Of a DNA stretch of 48,907 bases, positions 27,183-36,158 are shown one piece after another; position 1 is the stretch's first letter, and every line of letters begins with the position of its first letter. The stretch comes from Bacteroidetes bacterium UBA6661. GTDB lineage: Bacteria > Bacteroidota > Bacteroidia > AKYH767-A > OLB10. The DNA lies in assembly GCA_002455375.1 (NCBI GenBank), contig DKKR01000031.1, positions 7,562-56,468 of the forward strand. Direction: 5' to 3'. The notes beneath the pieces are model-generated. The model ran no database searches. It saw only the letters and a list, made by a program, of their open reading frames with translations, and was not told where the DNA came from. The translations under genes and the position numbers were made by a program.

Positions 27183-30100
27183 TTATTTTACTATAGCTAT
27201 TTGCTTCACTATGTTAAATGTGTTTGAAGTATAGCGTATGTTGTAAATATCTTTTGCAAGAGTAGAAACTTGTGTTGCCTGCTTATGGTATCCTGCATCC
27301 AGTGTCCATTGTTCTTCCAAAACTAATTGCCCAATGGTGTTAAATACCTTCATTGAGAGTTCTGTTTTTTCAGGAAGATAAATGTCAGAAACAAAAACAT
27401 CTTTTGCCGGATTTGGCATCAGGTTAATGTTTACTGTTGTTGGATTTTCTGTGTTGCATGAAACTAAAATTGCAGGCAGCACATTTGCCCGGCCATCAAA
27501 ATCATATTGTACCAATCGGAAAAATATGCGCTCAGTTTTTTGGTCAATGGTAAAAGAATAAAACTTTTGTTTGATGGTAGTTCCATTACCTTCAACACGA
27601 CCAATAGAAACAAAGTTGCTTCCATCTTCCGACTGTTGCAACTCAAAATAATGATTGTTTATTTCAGATGCAGTTGTCCAATTCAGATTAACAATGTTGT
27701 TCTTACAACTTCCTGTAAACGATAGTAACTCAACAGGCAGTGGATTTGATTCCGGTGCAATATTGAAATTTTCTGTGTTGCTGAAATTATTCCAGTTGGT
27801 ACGCAACACCGAACCTAACACAGGCGAAGCACCCGGAGTTACAGCACCGCCAATATCTTTCCACCATATAGGAGGGGCTGCCTGCCCCCACTGACAAAGT
27901 TTAAGTAAAGGCCAGGAAGCAATGGCATCCTGTGCATCATCGGCATAAAGAGAAAACTCTGCTAATGAACTACCCGAAACTCTGTTTATTTTCTGATACC
28001 ATCCTGCATTTACAGCACCCAAAGTTGGTTCACGCACAGCACGGTTAAAACCATCAGTATTCGGGTCGTTATTAACCATACGCACAGCAAAAGTATTAGG
28101 TGTTGCACTTAATGGCTTAATTTCTACAGGACGAAAACGAGCTGGAGGAATTGAAGAACCTACAGGAAATAAATACACAGATGTAGCGTTGGTGTTGCGC
28201 CACAACTTACCACTGCCTGTGCTGCTCACAAAACCCTGAACAGGAGTTGAGTTTAGTCCCCCTGTACGTGTAATTGCAGCCGGTGCAGTATTGGTAACAT
28301 GCATCACATTTCCTTGTGTAGCAAGTTCCCTGTCGTTCAACTTCAGCAATCCCTGAACCGTTGCATCTATGTTTTGGGTTTTAATCCCTGTACCTGTTAG
28401 ATTTAATGTAAAGAAAAATGTTGGTGTTGTACCTCTTATGGTTTGGTTGGCACCGAACAGTTCTACTTCACCCGGGCTGCTGTTGATGAAGGCATTTCCT
28501 GATGAATTGTTTGTCCAGTCGCCTTGAATACGCACCTGACCGGAGTTATCCCATGTGCCAATATTACTCAGGTTATCCTGATTAATAACACCACCTTCAA
28601 CATGTATCATTGCCGTAGGTTGAACAAAAATCAATGATCCGTCATTGACTATAAGTCCCGTTCCCGGTGATGGACATGTAACAACATTGATGTAATTTGT
28701 TCTTGTAAAAGTATTGTTACCAAAAGCATTTGTTGCAGTTAATGAAACTGTGTAGGTACCGGCAGCAGCATAGCTGACAACAGGATTTTGCAATGCAGAT
28801 GCAGCAGGTGCACCACCGGTAAAAGTCCATGCCCATGATGATGGTGAGTTGGTTGACTGATCAACATAAGTTACTGCCTGACCCTCGCAGATGGTGGTCG
28901 GAAATCCTGAAAAAGAAGCAACAGGGGCAGAGCAAAGATTTACTGTAATATATGCAGTAACTGTTTTGGTGTTAGAGCCACCGCTGTTTGTTGCTGTTAA
29001 AGTAACCGTATAAGTTCCTGGTGTATTGTAGGTAACAATTGGGTTTTGTGCTACAGATGAAAGCGGTGTGCCACCGGCAAATGTCCACGACCACGATGTG
29101 GGTGTGTTGGTTGAAAGGTCTGTGAAGTTTACAGTGCTACCGGAACACAAAGTTGTTGGAGAGGCATTAAAGTCAGCCACCGGTGGAGCAGGACAATTGT
29201 TTACTGTAATGTAATTTGTTTTAGTAAGTGTGTTGCTGCCATATGCATTTGTTGCAGTTAAAGTAACATTATAAACACCAGCGGTTGCATAGGTAATCAC
29301 AGGATTTTGTGCAGTAGATGTTGCAGGTATTCCTCCGGGGAATGTCCAACTCCAGCTTGTTGGTGAATTGGTACTTAAATCTGCAAACTGTACTGTGCTA
29401 CCTTCGCACACTGTTGTTGGGTTTCCGGCAAAGTCAACTGTTGGTGGCGGGCAGGTTGCAATCTGAACATAATTTGTTTTAGTAAGCGTGTTGCTGCCAA
29501 ATGCATTGCTGACAGTCAAGGTAACTGCGTAATTGCCGGGTGCGGCATAAAAAATTACAGGAGGATTTTGTCCTGAAAATGTATTGGGTACTCCTCCCGG
29601 AAATGACCACGACCACGATGTTGGTGTATTTAAAGAAGCATCTGTAAATGTTACGTTAAGTGAGTTACATCCTGTCAGTGGAGTGCCGTTAAAATCTGCA
29701 ATAGGTGCATTGATTGCACAGTTGCCGGCAGTGAGTGCAACCATAGCTGTTGGTCCACAAGCATTAGTCACCACACTACGACTCATTATATCATTACCAC
29801 CTGCAGTTTCACTTATGGGTGTTAGTGTACGTCTGTCAGTATTTGGGCCAATGGCATAATTCATCACCGTTACAGGTAAAATTGTGTGCCCTAACTGATG
29901 GCTGTGACCGAGTTCATGCAAACAAACTGATTCAAAATCAAAGTTGCCACCACCGGTTGCAGCAGGACCATAGTTCCAGTTTATGCCTCCGGTTCCATTG
30001 GTACGAAACTTTAAATCATTCTCGTTAAGATACCAAACACCAGTGGCACAGGCACTGTAATAACTATATGAAATTCCGAGTACACCTGCAGGCAATGCAC

Positions 30101-31214
30101 ATGAACCATCAAAGGTCACTAAGTTGGTTCCATCTAATGCCTGACAAGTTGTTGCAGAAGTGCCCGAACGGTTGAAATTTACAAAAGTACCACAGCGCCA
30201 TGTTTGTAATGCTCTTTCAAATGCAGCAACAGCAGCAGCATTACCATTAAAGGTTGTGTTGTAACGAAAGGTATAACCTCCGGTTCCATTATTGTTTATC
30301 AAGTCAGGTTGATAATAAATACCACCACTCACCACGTTGGTCTCATTATAGTTAACGGTTAAGGAAATTCCGGATGTTGTAGTTTCACCCAGATTATTGG
30401 TAACTCTAATCAAACCACTGCCACCTTGTGAGGGTACCCAAACCTGAATTTGTGTGTTGTTCCACGATTGAATATGATTTTGTGGAGCCGAAATATAACT
30501 TCCACCTCCTGTATTGGCATCAGGAAATTCAACGTTTGACGTTCCATTAACATAGGTAGCACCAAAATTATTTCCGTTAATTGTGATGATAGAAAATGTT
30601 CCTGCAGTAGTTGTGGCCGGTACAATAGAAGCAATTGTTGGCGGAATCATTATTTTATTTACTGAGGGATGCATTGGCTGAGGAGCAATAGATGAAATAC
30701 GCTGAACGCCACCTGTAGCATTGATAATCTGATTTCGTAATGCATTGATGTCACTGTAATTTTCAAACGGACCTGTTGCTGTATTACTTGTTTCATCAAA
30801 TAAAATAAAACTCTGACTCAAAGCATATCCCTCAAACATTCCTGACAGTTTACTTCCTGAAGGCTGGTTGTGAGGTATCAGAAAAAATATTCCGTTCTGT
30901 CCGGGTTTAATATTCAAAGATGGTTCTGACTTTATCATGATATTTCCAACAATACCACCTTCTGTTATCAATGCAATCTGACTTCCCTGAACTGCGCCTT
31001 TATATACTGCAGAAATAGAAAGTGTAGTGGAAGTGTAGATAAAATCGTTGCTGTTGTTCCAGTAACTGTTTTGTTGTATTGCTGTGGCCTCAACTACAAC
31101 AGTGGCATTGTTGATTCTATCCTGTAAGGTAACAGGTGTTATCATACACTGCGACCATGCCAAAACAGGAAGTAGCAATAAAAATATAAAGTAAACAAAC
31201 TTTTTCATACTCAT
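27183..31214 (-). CDS. PKD-repeat metzincin-like surface protein with T9SS tail
   Basis: A 1343-residue exported protein. After a signal peptide (about 1-21, ending AWS) comes a beta region, then an IPT/TIG-like domain near 192-285. A metalloprotease-like domain covers about 290-480, with HELGHSHQLGH at 433-443 and a Met-turn Met451 in VMNYAIG. The three histidines have metzincin spacing (HExxHxxxxxH), but the usual Gly at position 8 is Gln. Four PKD-type domains of about 85 residues follow (about 500-845), with repeated PTSWSW motifs, then a beta region with NWTNNSS-like strands. The last ~75 residues (LMPNPAKDVFV ... IVKQIAIVK) are a type A T9SS sorting domain. It probably acts as a cell-surface or released protease or adhesin. 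It lies 27 bp downstream of the fibre-like gene, so they form one transcript. Confidence 0.9.
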   Translation of the reverse strand: MSMKKFVYFIFLLLLPVLAWSQCMITPVTLQDRINNATVVVEATAIQQNSYWNNSNDFIYTSTTLSISAVYKGAVQGSQIALITEGGIVGNIMIKSEPSLNIKPGQNGIFFLIPHNQPSGSKLSGMFEGYALSQSFILFDETSNTATGPFENYSDINALRNQIINATGGVQRISSIAPQPMHPSVNKIMIPPTIASIVPATTTAGTFSIITINGNNFGATYVNGTSNVEFPDANTGGGSYISAPQNHIQSWNNTQIQVWVPSQGGSGLIRVTNNLGETTTSGISLTVNYNETNVVSGGIYYQPDLINNNGTGGYTFRYNTTFNGNAAAVAAFERALQTWRCGTFVNFNRSGTSATTCQALDGTNLVTFDGSCALPAGVLGISYSYYSACATGVWYLNENDLKFRTNGTGGINWNYGPAATGGGNFDFESVCLHELGHSHQLGHTILPVTVMNYAIGPNTDRRTLTPISETAGGNDIMSRSVVTNACGPTAMVALTAGNCAINAPIADFNGTPLTGCNSLNVTFTDASLNTPTSWSWSFPGGVPNTFSGQNPPVIFYAAPGNYAVTLTVSNAFGSNTLTKTNYVQIATCPPPTVDFAGNPTTVCEGSTVQFADLSTNSPTSWSWTFPGGIPATSTAQNPVITYATAGVYNVTLTATNAYGSNTLTKTNYITVNNCPAPPVADFNASPTTLCSGSTVNFTDLSTNTPTSWSWTFAGGTPLSSVAQNPIVTYNTPGTYTVTLTATNSGGSNTKTVTAYITVNLCSAPVASFSGFPTTICEGQAVTYVDQSTNSPSSWAWTFTGGAPAASALQNPVVSYAAAGTYTVSLTATNAFGNNTFTRTNYINVVTCPSPGTGLIVNDGSLIFVQPTAMIHVEGGVINQDNLSNIGTWDNSGQVRIQGDWTNNSSGNAFINSSPGEVELFGANQTIRGTTPTFFFTLNLTGTGIKTQNIDATVQGLLKLNDRELATQGNVMHVTNTAPAAITRTGGLNSTPVQGFVSSTGSGKLWRNTNATSVYLFPVGSSIPPARFRPVEIKPLSATPNTFAVRMVNNDPNTDGFNRAVREPTLGAVNAGWYQKINRVSGSSLAEFSLYADDAQDAIASWPLLKLCQWGQAAPPIWWKDIGGAVTPGASPVLGSVLRTNWNNFSNTENFNIAPESNPLPVELLSFTGSCKNNIVNLNWTTASEINNHYFELQQSEDGSNFVSIGRVEGNGTTIKQKFYSFTIDQKTERIFFRLVQYDFDGRANVLPAILVSCNTENPTTVNINLMPNPAKDVFVSDIYLPEKTELSMKVFNTIGQLVLEEQWTLDAGYHKQATQVSTLAKDIYNIRYTSNTFNIVKQIAIVK
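28670..29710 (-). repeat. Four diverged PKD-encoding tandem repeats
   Basis: Within the metzincin-like gene, four consecutive units of roughly 250 bp encode PKD-type domains. Each carries a version of TSWSWTF, a QNP(V/I) turn and a GxYxVTLTxxN strand, separated by a Cys-Pro-rich join. Recurrent Cys residues flank each unit (for example TVC, TLC, TIC and CPP or CPA). Nucleotide identity between units is visibly high in the strands encoding TKTNY. Confidence 0.85.
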
Positions 31215-31241
31215 GTTGTCTTTAATGATGAAATGAGCTTG

Positions 31242-32903
31242 TTATTTAGAAACGTCCTTTTGCGTAAAATCTCTTGATTTAATTAACGGTGCATCTTTCG
31301 ACTTTTCGTTTACAGCAGTTTTTTGAGGACTAGGTTTGTAGTAAATTCCTGCTGACTCGGGTTGCCCATATAATGATGGAACCAAATATTTCCCTGCAGC
31401 ATCACCGGTTTTAACTAATTCAACCAAACGACTATCTGGATTTTGTTGTAAATAGGGATCATTTCTTTCAGCAGTAAGAGTCCAACTTACTTTCATTCCG
31501 GCAATGCCCCCGGATATTACGAAGTTATTACCCGAAACTTCTGATTTAACATAAAGCTGTGCAGGTGCACCAATAGGTGTAAGGTTATAGTTGTAGTTTG
31601 TGTTGTTTATACTATTGAAATATGATGGAAGTTGAATAGTTGCCTCTCCATTTGCATCTAAAATAACATTACCTCTGTAATAATTAAGCACTTCATTTGA
31701 TTCCATAGAAAAATGTTTTAGAAATTTTCCTGATGGATCGAGTGGATGATCAATTACAAAAGGTTTTGTGCCTGTAGCTGCCATATCACCATTAGCTAAA
31801 ATGGCATAACGTGCAGGACCATTGGGTGCAGCCACTTCCTGACCATATACACCTACTGCATTGGCACCAACTGAATTATTACTTCCTACAACAGCAATAG
31901 AGGTAGCATTCGTGCCTGAAACTGTTGCTATATCACCCCATACAGCATAAGGTGAGGGGCCCATTCCTGCTTGTCCTAAAACACCGGTTCCACTATTTGA
32001 ACTACCTATTCCGGTAACACCTTCAAATCCTCCATAAAATGATACACCAATAACACCTGAGCCATTGGCAGAATCAATTCCTGTGACACCGGCACCACCG
32101 AGAAAACTTGTTATGACTGTTTTTCTATTACTACCCCAAACTGCACTACCTGCAACGGCTGCCGAGCTGATGTTTGAGAAATTAATTATTCCGAAATTAG
32201 TTCCTCTGAAAGAGCCTGCAGAACCATTGACTAAATAAGTGCCTGCAAGATTGTTTCCTGTAACAAGCAATCCGGTTCCATTAGCATTTGAATTTTGAAA
32301 CATTCCTGCAAAAGCTGTATTGCCACCTGAAAATCCTACAGTTCCATAACCGGAAGATGAACTGCCCCAAACACCTATGCCTGTGCCTGCGTTAGCTCCT
32401 GAAACACCAATGCCTGTTGTTGCTGAATAGCCGTTTAATGCGTATGCACCAATTGGACTTAGTGCTCCACTTATACCATTAGTACTTCCTGTGGCATATG
32501 CAGAAAACACATCACCGTTGTTGTTGCCGACAGAAGTGTTGTTTACCACAATTTCCCCACCTGAACGGATGCGCATTCTTTCGTTTGCAGCAGCATTGCC
32601 ATTTGTTTTAAATAAAATATGGGTGTTGGTTAATGTTCCAAGAAAATTCTTTGTTGTATCTATTGAACTATTTCCCAGTGTTAGCCATGCAGTAGAATCA
32701 AGCAGACCACTTGAACTTACATTGAGCGTACCTGTTGGGTCTGCCATAACAAAACGATTACCAACACCAGTGAGTGTTGATGATCTTATTTTTCCAATAA
32801 CATCTAATTTTTGCATTGGAACATTAGTGCCAATTCCTACATTTTGTGCCTGACTTGCATGAGCAATCAGAATAATGAGTAAAACAGATAAAATTCTTTT
32901 CAT
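31242..32903 (-). CDS. Exported glycine-rich fibre-like protein
   Basis: A 553-residue exported protein. Signal peptide about 1-19 (ASQA). The mature start QNVGIGTNVPMQKLDVIGKI is a pattern typical of Bacteroidota tail-fibre- or adhesin-like proteins. The middle (about 130-370) consists of Gly/Ser/Asn-rich degenerate repeats of the form GVxGSSSxGxG, expected to fold as a beta-helix or trimeric fibre. Residues about 385-520 form a globular end (LDANGEATIQLPSYF, GGIAGMKVSWTLTAERNDPYL, DSRLVELVKTGDAAG). No T9SS sorting motif is visible at the C-terminus, which is Lys/Asp-rich. Together with the downstream PKD metzincin-like gene it probably encodes cell-surface machinery. A strong TTTG-N19-TATCTTTG promoter precedes it. 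Confidence 0.82.
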   Translation of the reverse strand: MKRILSVLLIILIAHASQAQNVGIGTNVPMQKLDVIGKIRSSTLTGVGNRFVMADPTGTLNVSSSGLLDSTAWLTLGNSSIDTTKNFLGTLTNTHILFKTNGNAAANERMRIRSGGEIVVNNTSVGNNNGDVFSAYATGSTNGISGALSPIGAYALNGYSATTGIGVSGANAGTGIGVWGSSSSGYGTVGFSGGNTAFAGMFQNSNANGTGLLVTGNNLAGTYLVNGSAGSFRGTNFGIINFSNISSAAVAGSAVWGSNRKTVITSFLGGAGVTGIDSANGSGVIGVSFYGGFEGVTGIGSSNSGTGVLGQAGMGPSPYAVWGDIATVSGTNATSIAVVGSNNSVGANAVGVYGQEVAAPNGPARYAILANGDMAATGTKPFVIDHPLDPSGKFLKHFSMESNEVLNYYRGNVILDANGEATIQLPSYFNSINNTNYNYNLTPIGAPAQLYVKSEVSGNNFVISGGIAGMKVSWTLTAERNDPYLQQNPDSRLVELVKTGDAAGKYLVPSLYGQPESAGIYYKPSPQKTAVNEKSKDAPLIKSRDFTQKDVSK

Positions 32904-32926
32904 CTTTATTCTATTTAGAGTAACTT

Positions 32927-32957
32927 CAAAGATATGTTAAGGAAATCACAAAACAAA
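32927..32957 (-). promoter_or_regulatory. Canonical promoter of the fibre/PKD operon
   Basis: On the minus strand TTTG (complement of 32954-32957), a 19-bp spacer and TATCTTTG (32927-32934) give the full Bacteroidota consensus. The ATG of the fibre-like gene follows 23 bp later. Confidence 0.7.
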
Positions 32958-33056
32958 TGTTTTTGTAGAAAAATATCGGTAAGAGGGTCTTGTAATGATT
33001 TTGTCATTTTCACAATTAATGACAAAAATCACGCCAAGTTGCACTCTTAAAAGGGA

Positions 33057-33064
33057 TACTTTCG
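33057..33064 (+). promoter_or_regulatory. -7 box for the TolB-like gene
   Basis: TACTTTCG is a near match to TAnnTTTG, 20 bp before the ATG at 33085. A TTG at 33039-33041 is only 15 bp upstream, slightly short. Its position inside the upstream open frame supports a start at 33085. Confidence 0.5.
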
Positions 33065-33084
33065 CGACCAAATATTTTAAAATT

Positions 33085-34143
33085 ATGAAACGATTTAAGT
33101 GCCTATTAATTCTGTTGCCTTTTTGCTTAAACTTATCCTTAGCTCAAGATGTTGATACTATTGAAAATAAGCATCTTACGAATATTAAACAATTAACTTT
33201 CGGTGGCGATAATGCCGAGGCTTATTTTAGTTTTGACAACAATAAATTGGCTTTTCAATCAAACAACAAAGCATGGGGTGTTGAATGTGATCAGATATTT
33301 TTATTAGACCTGAACAACTGGAAATCAGATAGCAAACCTCCTTTAATCAGTACCGGTAAGGGTCGTACCACCTGCTCGTATTTTATGCCCGGTAATAAAA
33401 CAATTCTTTATGCAAGCACACATTTAGGAGGAGATAAATGTCCTGAAACAGGTGACCTTAGGCGGGGTGGAAAATACCTGTGGCCGATTTTTAATACCTA
33501 CGATATTTTTGTTGCAGACCTGAATGGAAAAGTAGTTAAACAACTAACCAATGCACCAGGCTACGATGCGGAAGCAACAGTTTCGCCTGATGGTAAAAAG
33601 ATTGTTTTTACAAGTGACCGCACCGGTGATCTTGAATTGTGGACAATGGATATTGATGGCAGCAATCAGAAACAAATAACATTTGGATTGGGCTATGACG
33701 GAGGCGCATTTTTCTCGCCCGATAGTAAACAATTGGTGTTCCGTTCATCAAGGCCAAAAACACCGGAAGAGATTCAAGAGTACAAACAATTGTTAAGCGA
33801 GGGTTTGGTGGCACCCACAAATATGGAAATTTATACTTGTAATGTTGATGGCAGCAATCTGAAACAGATAACGCATCTTGGTAAAGCAAACTGGGCACCT
33901 TTCTTTCATCCATCAGGAAAGAAAATTCTTTTCTCATCAAATCATGAATCAAAATCAGGATTTAATTTTCAGTTGTATATGATTAATACTGATGGAACTG
34001 GCTTAGTGCAAATTACTGATCAGAGTGTGTTTAATGCATTTCCTATGTTTTCTCCTGATGGTAAGAAATTGATTTTTTCAAGCAACAGAAACAATGGTGG
34101 CACACATGACACCAATTTGTTTATTGCCGATTGGAAAGATTAA
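33085..34143 (+). CDS. TolB-like beta-propeller protein
   Basis: A 352-residue exported protein. The open frame continues upstream to 32995, but the ATG at 33085 gives a clean signal peptide (MKRFKCLLILLPFCLNLSLAQ) and lies 20 bp after a -7 box. At least four WD40-like PD40 blades are seen, with motifs AEATVSPDGKKIVFTSDR, GGAFFSPDSKQLVFRS, APFFHPSGKKILFSSN and AFPMFSPDGKKLIFSS. A MDIDGSN or VDGSN turn precedes each. This is the propeller found in TolB and in DPP-like proteins. Here it stands alone without peptidase or OmpA domain, so a periplasmic or outer-surface scaffold role is likely. The YciO-like gene follows after 41 bp. Confidence 0.9.
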   Translation: MKRFKCLLILLPFCLNLSLAQDVDTIENKHLTNIKQLTFGGDNAEAYFSFDNNKLAFQSNNKAWGVECDQIFLLDLNNWKSDSKPPLISTGKGRTTCSYFMPGNKTILYASTHLGGDKCPETGDLRRGGKYLWPIFNTYDIFVADLNGKVVKQLTNAPGYDAEATVSPDGKKIVFTSDRTGDLELWTMDIDGSNQKQITFGLGYDGGAFFSPDSKQLVFRSSRPKTPEEIQEYKQLLSEGLVAPTNMEIYTCNVDGSNLKQITHLGKANWAPFFHPSGKKILFSSNHESKSGFNFQLYMINTDGTGLVQITDQSVFNAFPMFSPDGKKLIFSSNRNNGGTHDTNLFIADWKD

Positions 34144-34184
34144 CCTTATTGTTGTTTTTTTGTTGTCAGTAAAACAAAAGTGCA

Positions 34185-34799
34185 ATGTTGATAGAGATAA
34201 ACGAGAATAATATTGATGACAGAAAAATCAAGAAAGTTGTTGAATGCATCAACAATGATGGTATCGTCATCATACCAACCGATACAGTTTATGCTTTGGC
34301 ATGCAGCATTTACAGTCTGCCGGCCATTGAGAAAGTAAGTCGGTTTAAAGGTGTAAAACCTGAAAAAGCAAATCTTTCTTTTCTATGTAATGATTTAAAA
34401 AACATTGCAGAATATACCAAACCATTTGACCGTAGTGTATATAAGTTATTGAATCGTTCACTACCCGGACCGTTTACCTTCATTCTTGAAGCATCAACAA
34501 AAGTGCCCGGTATATTCAGAGCAAGAAAAAAGAATATCGGCATTCGTATTCCTGATCAGAAAGTAACATTAGCAATTATTCAACAGTTGGGGCATCCACT
34601 GATGTCGGCATCTCTGCATGATATCAATGATCCTATTACAGATTATTTGACAGACCCTGATGAAATTTATGAAAGGTTCAGTGAGATGGTTGATATGATT
34701 GTTGACTGTGGAGCAGGAGGAAATGTGCCAAGTACAATCGTAGATTGTACAGCAGATGAAATTGCTGTTCTGCGCGAAGGTAAAGGTGTATTATCCTAA
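34185..34799 (+). CDS. YciO/Sua5/YrdC-fold protein
   Basis: A 204-residue YrdC-fold protein. The family core is seen: GIVIIPTDTVYALAC near 25-39, a lysine-rich loop followed by LSFLCNDLKNI (about 67-77), LPGPFTFIL near 93-101, NIGIRIPD and PLMSASLHD. It resembles Escherichia coli YciO in the SFLCNDL and TFILEAS segments. YciO, unlike TsaC, is not known to complement t6A synthesis, so the tempting link to the tsaD gene 8.5 kb away is not proven. Its stop overlaps the convergent nth stop by four bases. Confidence 0.88.
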   Translation: MLIEINENNIDDRKIKKVVECINNDGIVIIPTDTVYALACSIYSLPAIEKVSRFKGVKPEKANLSFLCNDLKNIAEYTKPFDRSVYKLLNRSLPGPFTFILEASTKVPGIFRARKKNIGIRIPDQKVTLAIIQQLGHPLMSASLHDINDPITDYLTDPDEIYERFSEMVDMIVDCGAGGNVPSTIVDCTADEIAVLREGKGVLS

Positions 34800-35437
34800 A
34801 TAGGATGTTTTTTATAATAGACACAAACCTCTTTTAATCCACAAATATTACATTTAGGATTTCGAGCTGTGCAAACATAACGGCCATGAAGAATGAGCCA
34901 GTGATGTGCAGTTGCAATTAATTCTTCCGGAATATGTTTTACCAATTGCTTTTCTGCAGCTAAAGGGGTTTTTGCATTGCGTGTAAGACCTAATCGGGCT
35001 GCCACACGAAATACGTGTGTATCAACAGCCATTGCTGCTTTATTGAACACAACTGATGAAATTACATTGGCAGTTTTTCTTCCAACACCGGGCAACTGAA
35101 TAAGATTATCAAGTTCTGATGGAACAGTACCTTCAAATTTTTCCAAAAGCATACGCGCCATACCGACAAGATGTTTTGCCTTGTTGTTTGGATAGCTTAT
35201 AGACTTAATATACTCAAAAACTTCTTCTGGTTCTGTTTCTGAAAGTTTTTTAGCTGTCGGAAAAGCTTTGAATAATTCAGGGGTGACCATATTTACTCTC
35301 TTGTCAGTACATTGTGCCGAGAGGATAACTGCAACTAATAATTGATATGGATTTTTGTAAACCAATTCGGTTTCTGCCACAGGCATGTTTTTCCTGAAGT
35401 AGCTGATTACTGTTTCATATCGCTTTTTTATCAGCAT
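34796..35437 (-). CDS. nth: Endonuclease III
   Basis: A 213-residue DNA glycosylase/AP lyase of base-excision repair acting on oxidised pyrimidines. Seen: helix-hairpin-helix LPGVGRKTANV with the catalytic Lys121, catalytic Asp139 in AVDTHVFR, and a [4Fe-4S] loop C189-x6-C196-x2-C199-x5-C205. Length is typical of bacterial Nth (about 210). The gene is the last in the run parA-parB-DUF5683-dapB-nth; only 4 bp separate its start from dapB. Confidence 0.96.
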   Translation of the reverse strand: MLIKKRYETVISYFRKNMPVAETELVYKNPYQLLVAVILSAQCTDKRVNMVTPELFKAFPTAKKLSETEPEEVFEYIKSISYPNNKAKHLVGMARMLLEKFEGTVPSELDNLIQLPGVGRKTANVISSVVFNKAAMAVDTHVFRVAARLGLTRNAKTPLAAEKQLVKHIPEELIATAHHWLILHGRYVCTARNPKCNICGLKEVCVYYKKHPI

Positions 35438-35441
35438 AAAA

Positions 35442-36155
35442 TCAGGGTTGTTCTATTAAGAGATTTTTATACTCATAAAATCCCTTTTTTGTTAAAGCCA
35501 TTTCTGCAGCTTTTATAGCACCAAGTGCAAACCCTTTTCTGCTGAAAGCATTGTGTGTAATCTCAATAGTGTCAACTTCATTTCGGAAGGAGACAGAATG
35601 AAAACCTGTTACTTCGTCAATGCGCTGTGCGTAAATGGGAAGTTTTCCTGCTTCATCATTAATTGCCCAACCTGAATATTGTTTGTTATACTTCAGAATA
35701 TCATTAGCCAGTGTTATGGCTGTGCCGCTTGGAATATCTTTTTTATGAATGTGATGTACTTCTTCAATCCATGCATCATATTTCATAGGAGACATTAACC
35801 GGGAAAGGATTTCATTGATGATAAAAAATACATTAACACCCGTACTGAAATTAGAAGCGTAAATAGCAGTCCCATTATTTTGAATACAATATTGTTCTAA
35901 TACTGTTTTATGCTCATACCAACCGGTTGTGCCGATAATTACCGGAATGTGTGCATCAATACATAATTTAGCATTGTCAACAGCAATTTCAGGGCGTGAA
36001 AATTCTATAGCAACATCAGCAGTTTGTAAGGACCCTTTATTAAGTTGATTAAAATTTTCAGAGTTGATTTTTAAAACAATTTGATGTCCACGTTCATTAC
36101 CGGCAATTTCAATTTCCTTACCCATTTTACCATATCCCAACAATGCAATTTTCAT
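35442..36155 (-). CDS. dapB: 4-hydroxy-tetrahydrodipicolinate reductase
   Basis: A 237-residue DapB, an enzyme of the lysine and diaminopimelate route that reduces tetrahydrodipicolinate with NAD(P)H. Seen: N-terminal GYGKMGKEI nucleotide loop, VAIEFSRPE, VIIGTTGW, ASNFSTGVN, and the substrate loop EVHHIHKKDIPSGTA with His and Lys. At 237 residues it is shorter than E. coli DapB (about 270), as is usual for Bacteroidota. DUF5683 lies 3 bp upstream and nth 4 bp downstream, so these genes are cotranscribed. Confidence 0.95.
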   Translation of the reverse strand: MKIALLGYGKMGKEIEIAGNERGHQIVLKINSENFNQLNKGSLQTADVAIEFSRPEIAVDNAKLCIDAHIPVIIGTTGWYEHKTVLEQYCIQNNGTAIYASNFSTGVNVFFIINEILSRLMSPMKYDAWIEEVHHIHKKDIPSGTAITLANDILKYNKQYSGWAINDEAGKLPIYAQRIDEVTGFHSVSFRNEVDTIEITHNAFSRKGFALGAIKAAEMALTKKGFYEYKNLLIEQP

Positions 36156-36158
36156 ATC

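Noticed and set aside
28670..29710. CRISPR-like periodic repeats
   Set aside because: The periodicity is from PKD domains coded in one open frame, with diverged units and no spacers.
32995..33084. Longer N-terminus for the TolB-like protein
   Set aside because: The extra 30 residues hide the signal peptide, and the -7 box at 33057-33064 lies inside them.
24595..34799. A complete t6A synthesis locus
   Set aside because: Only TsaD is certain; the second protein is YciO-like and TsaB/TsaE are absent.
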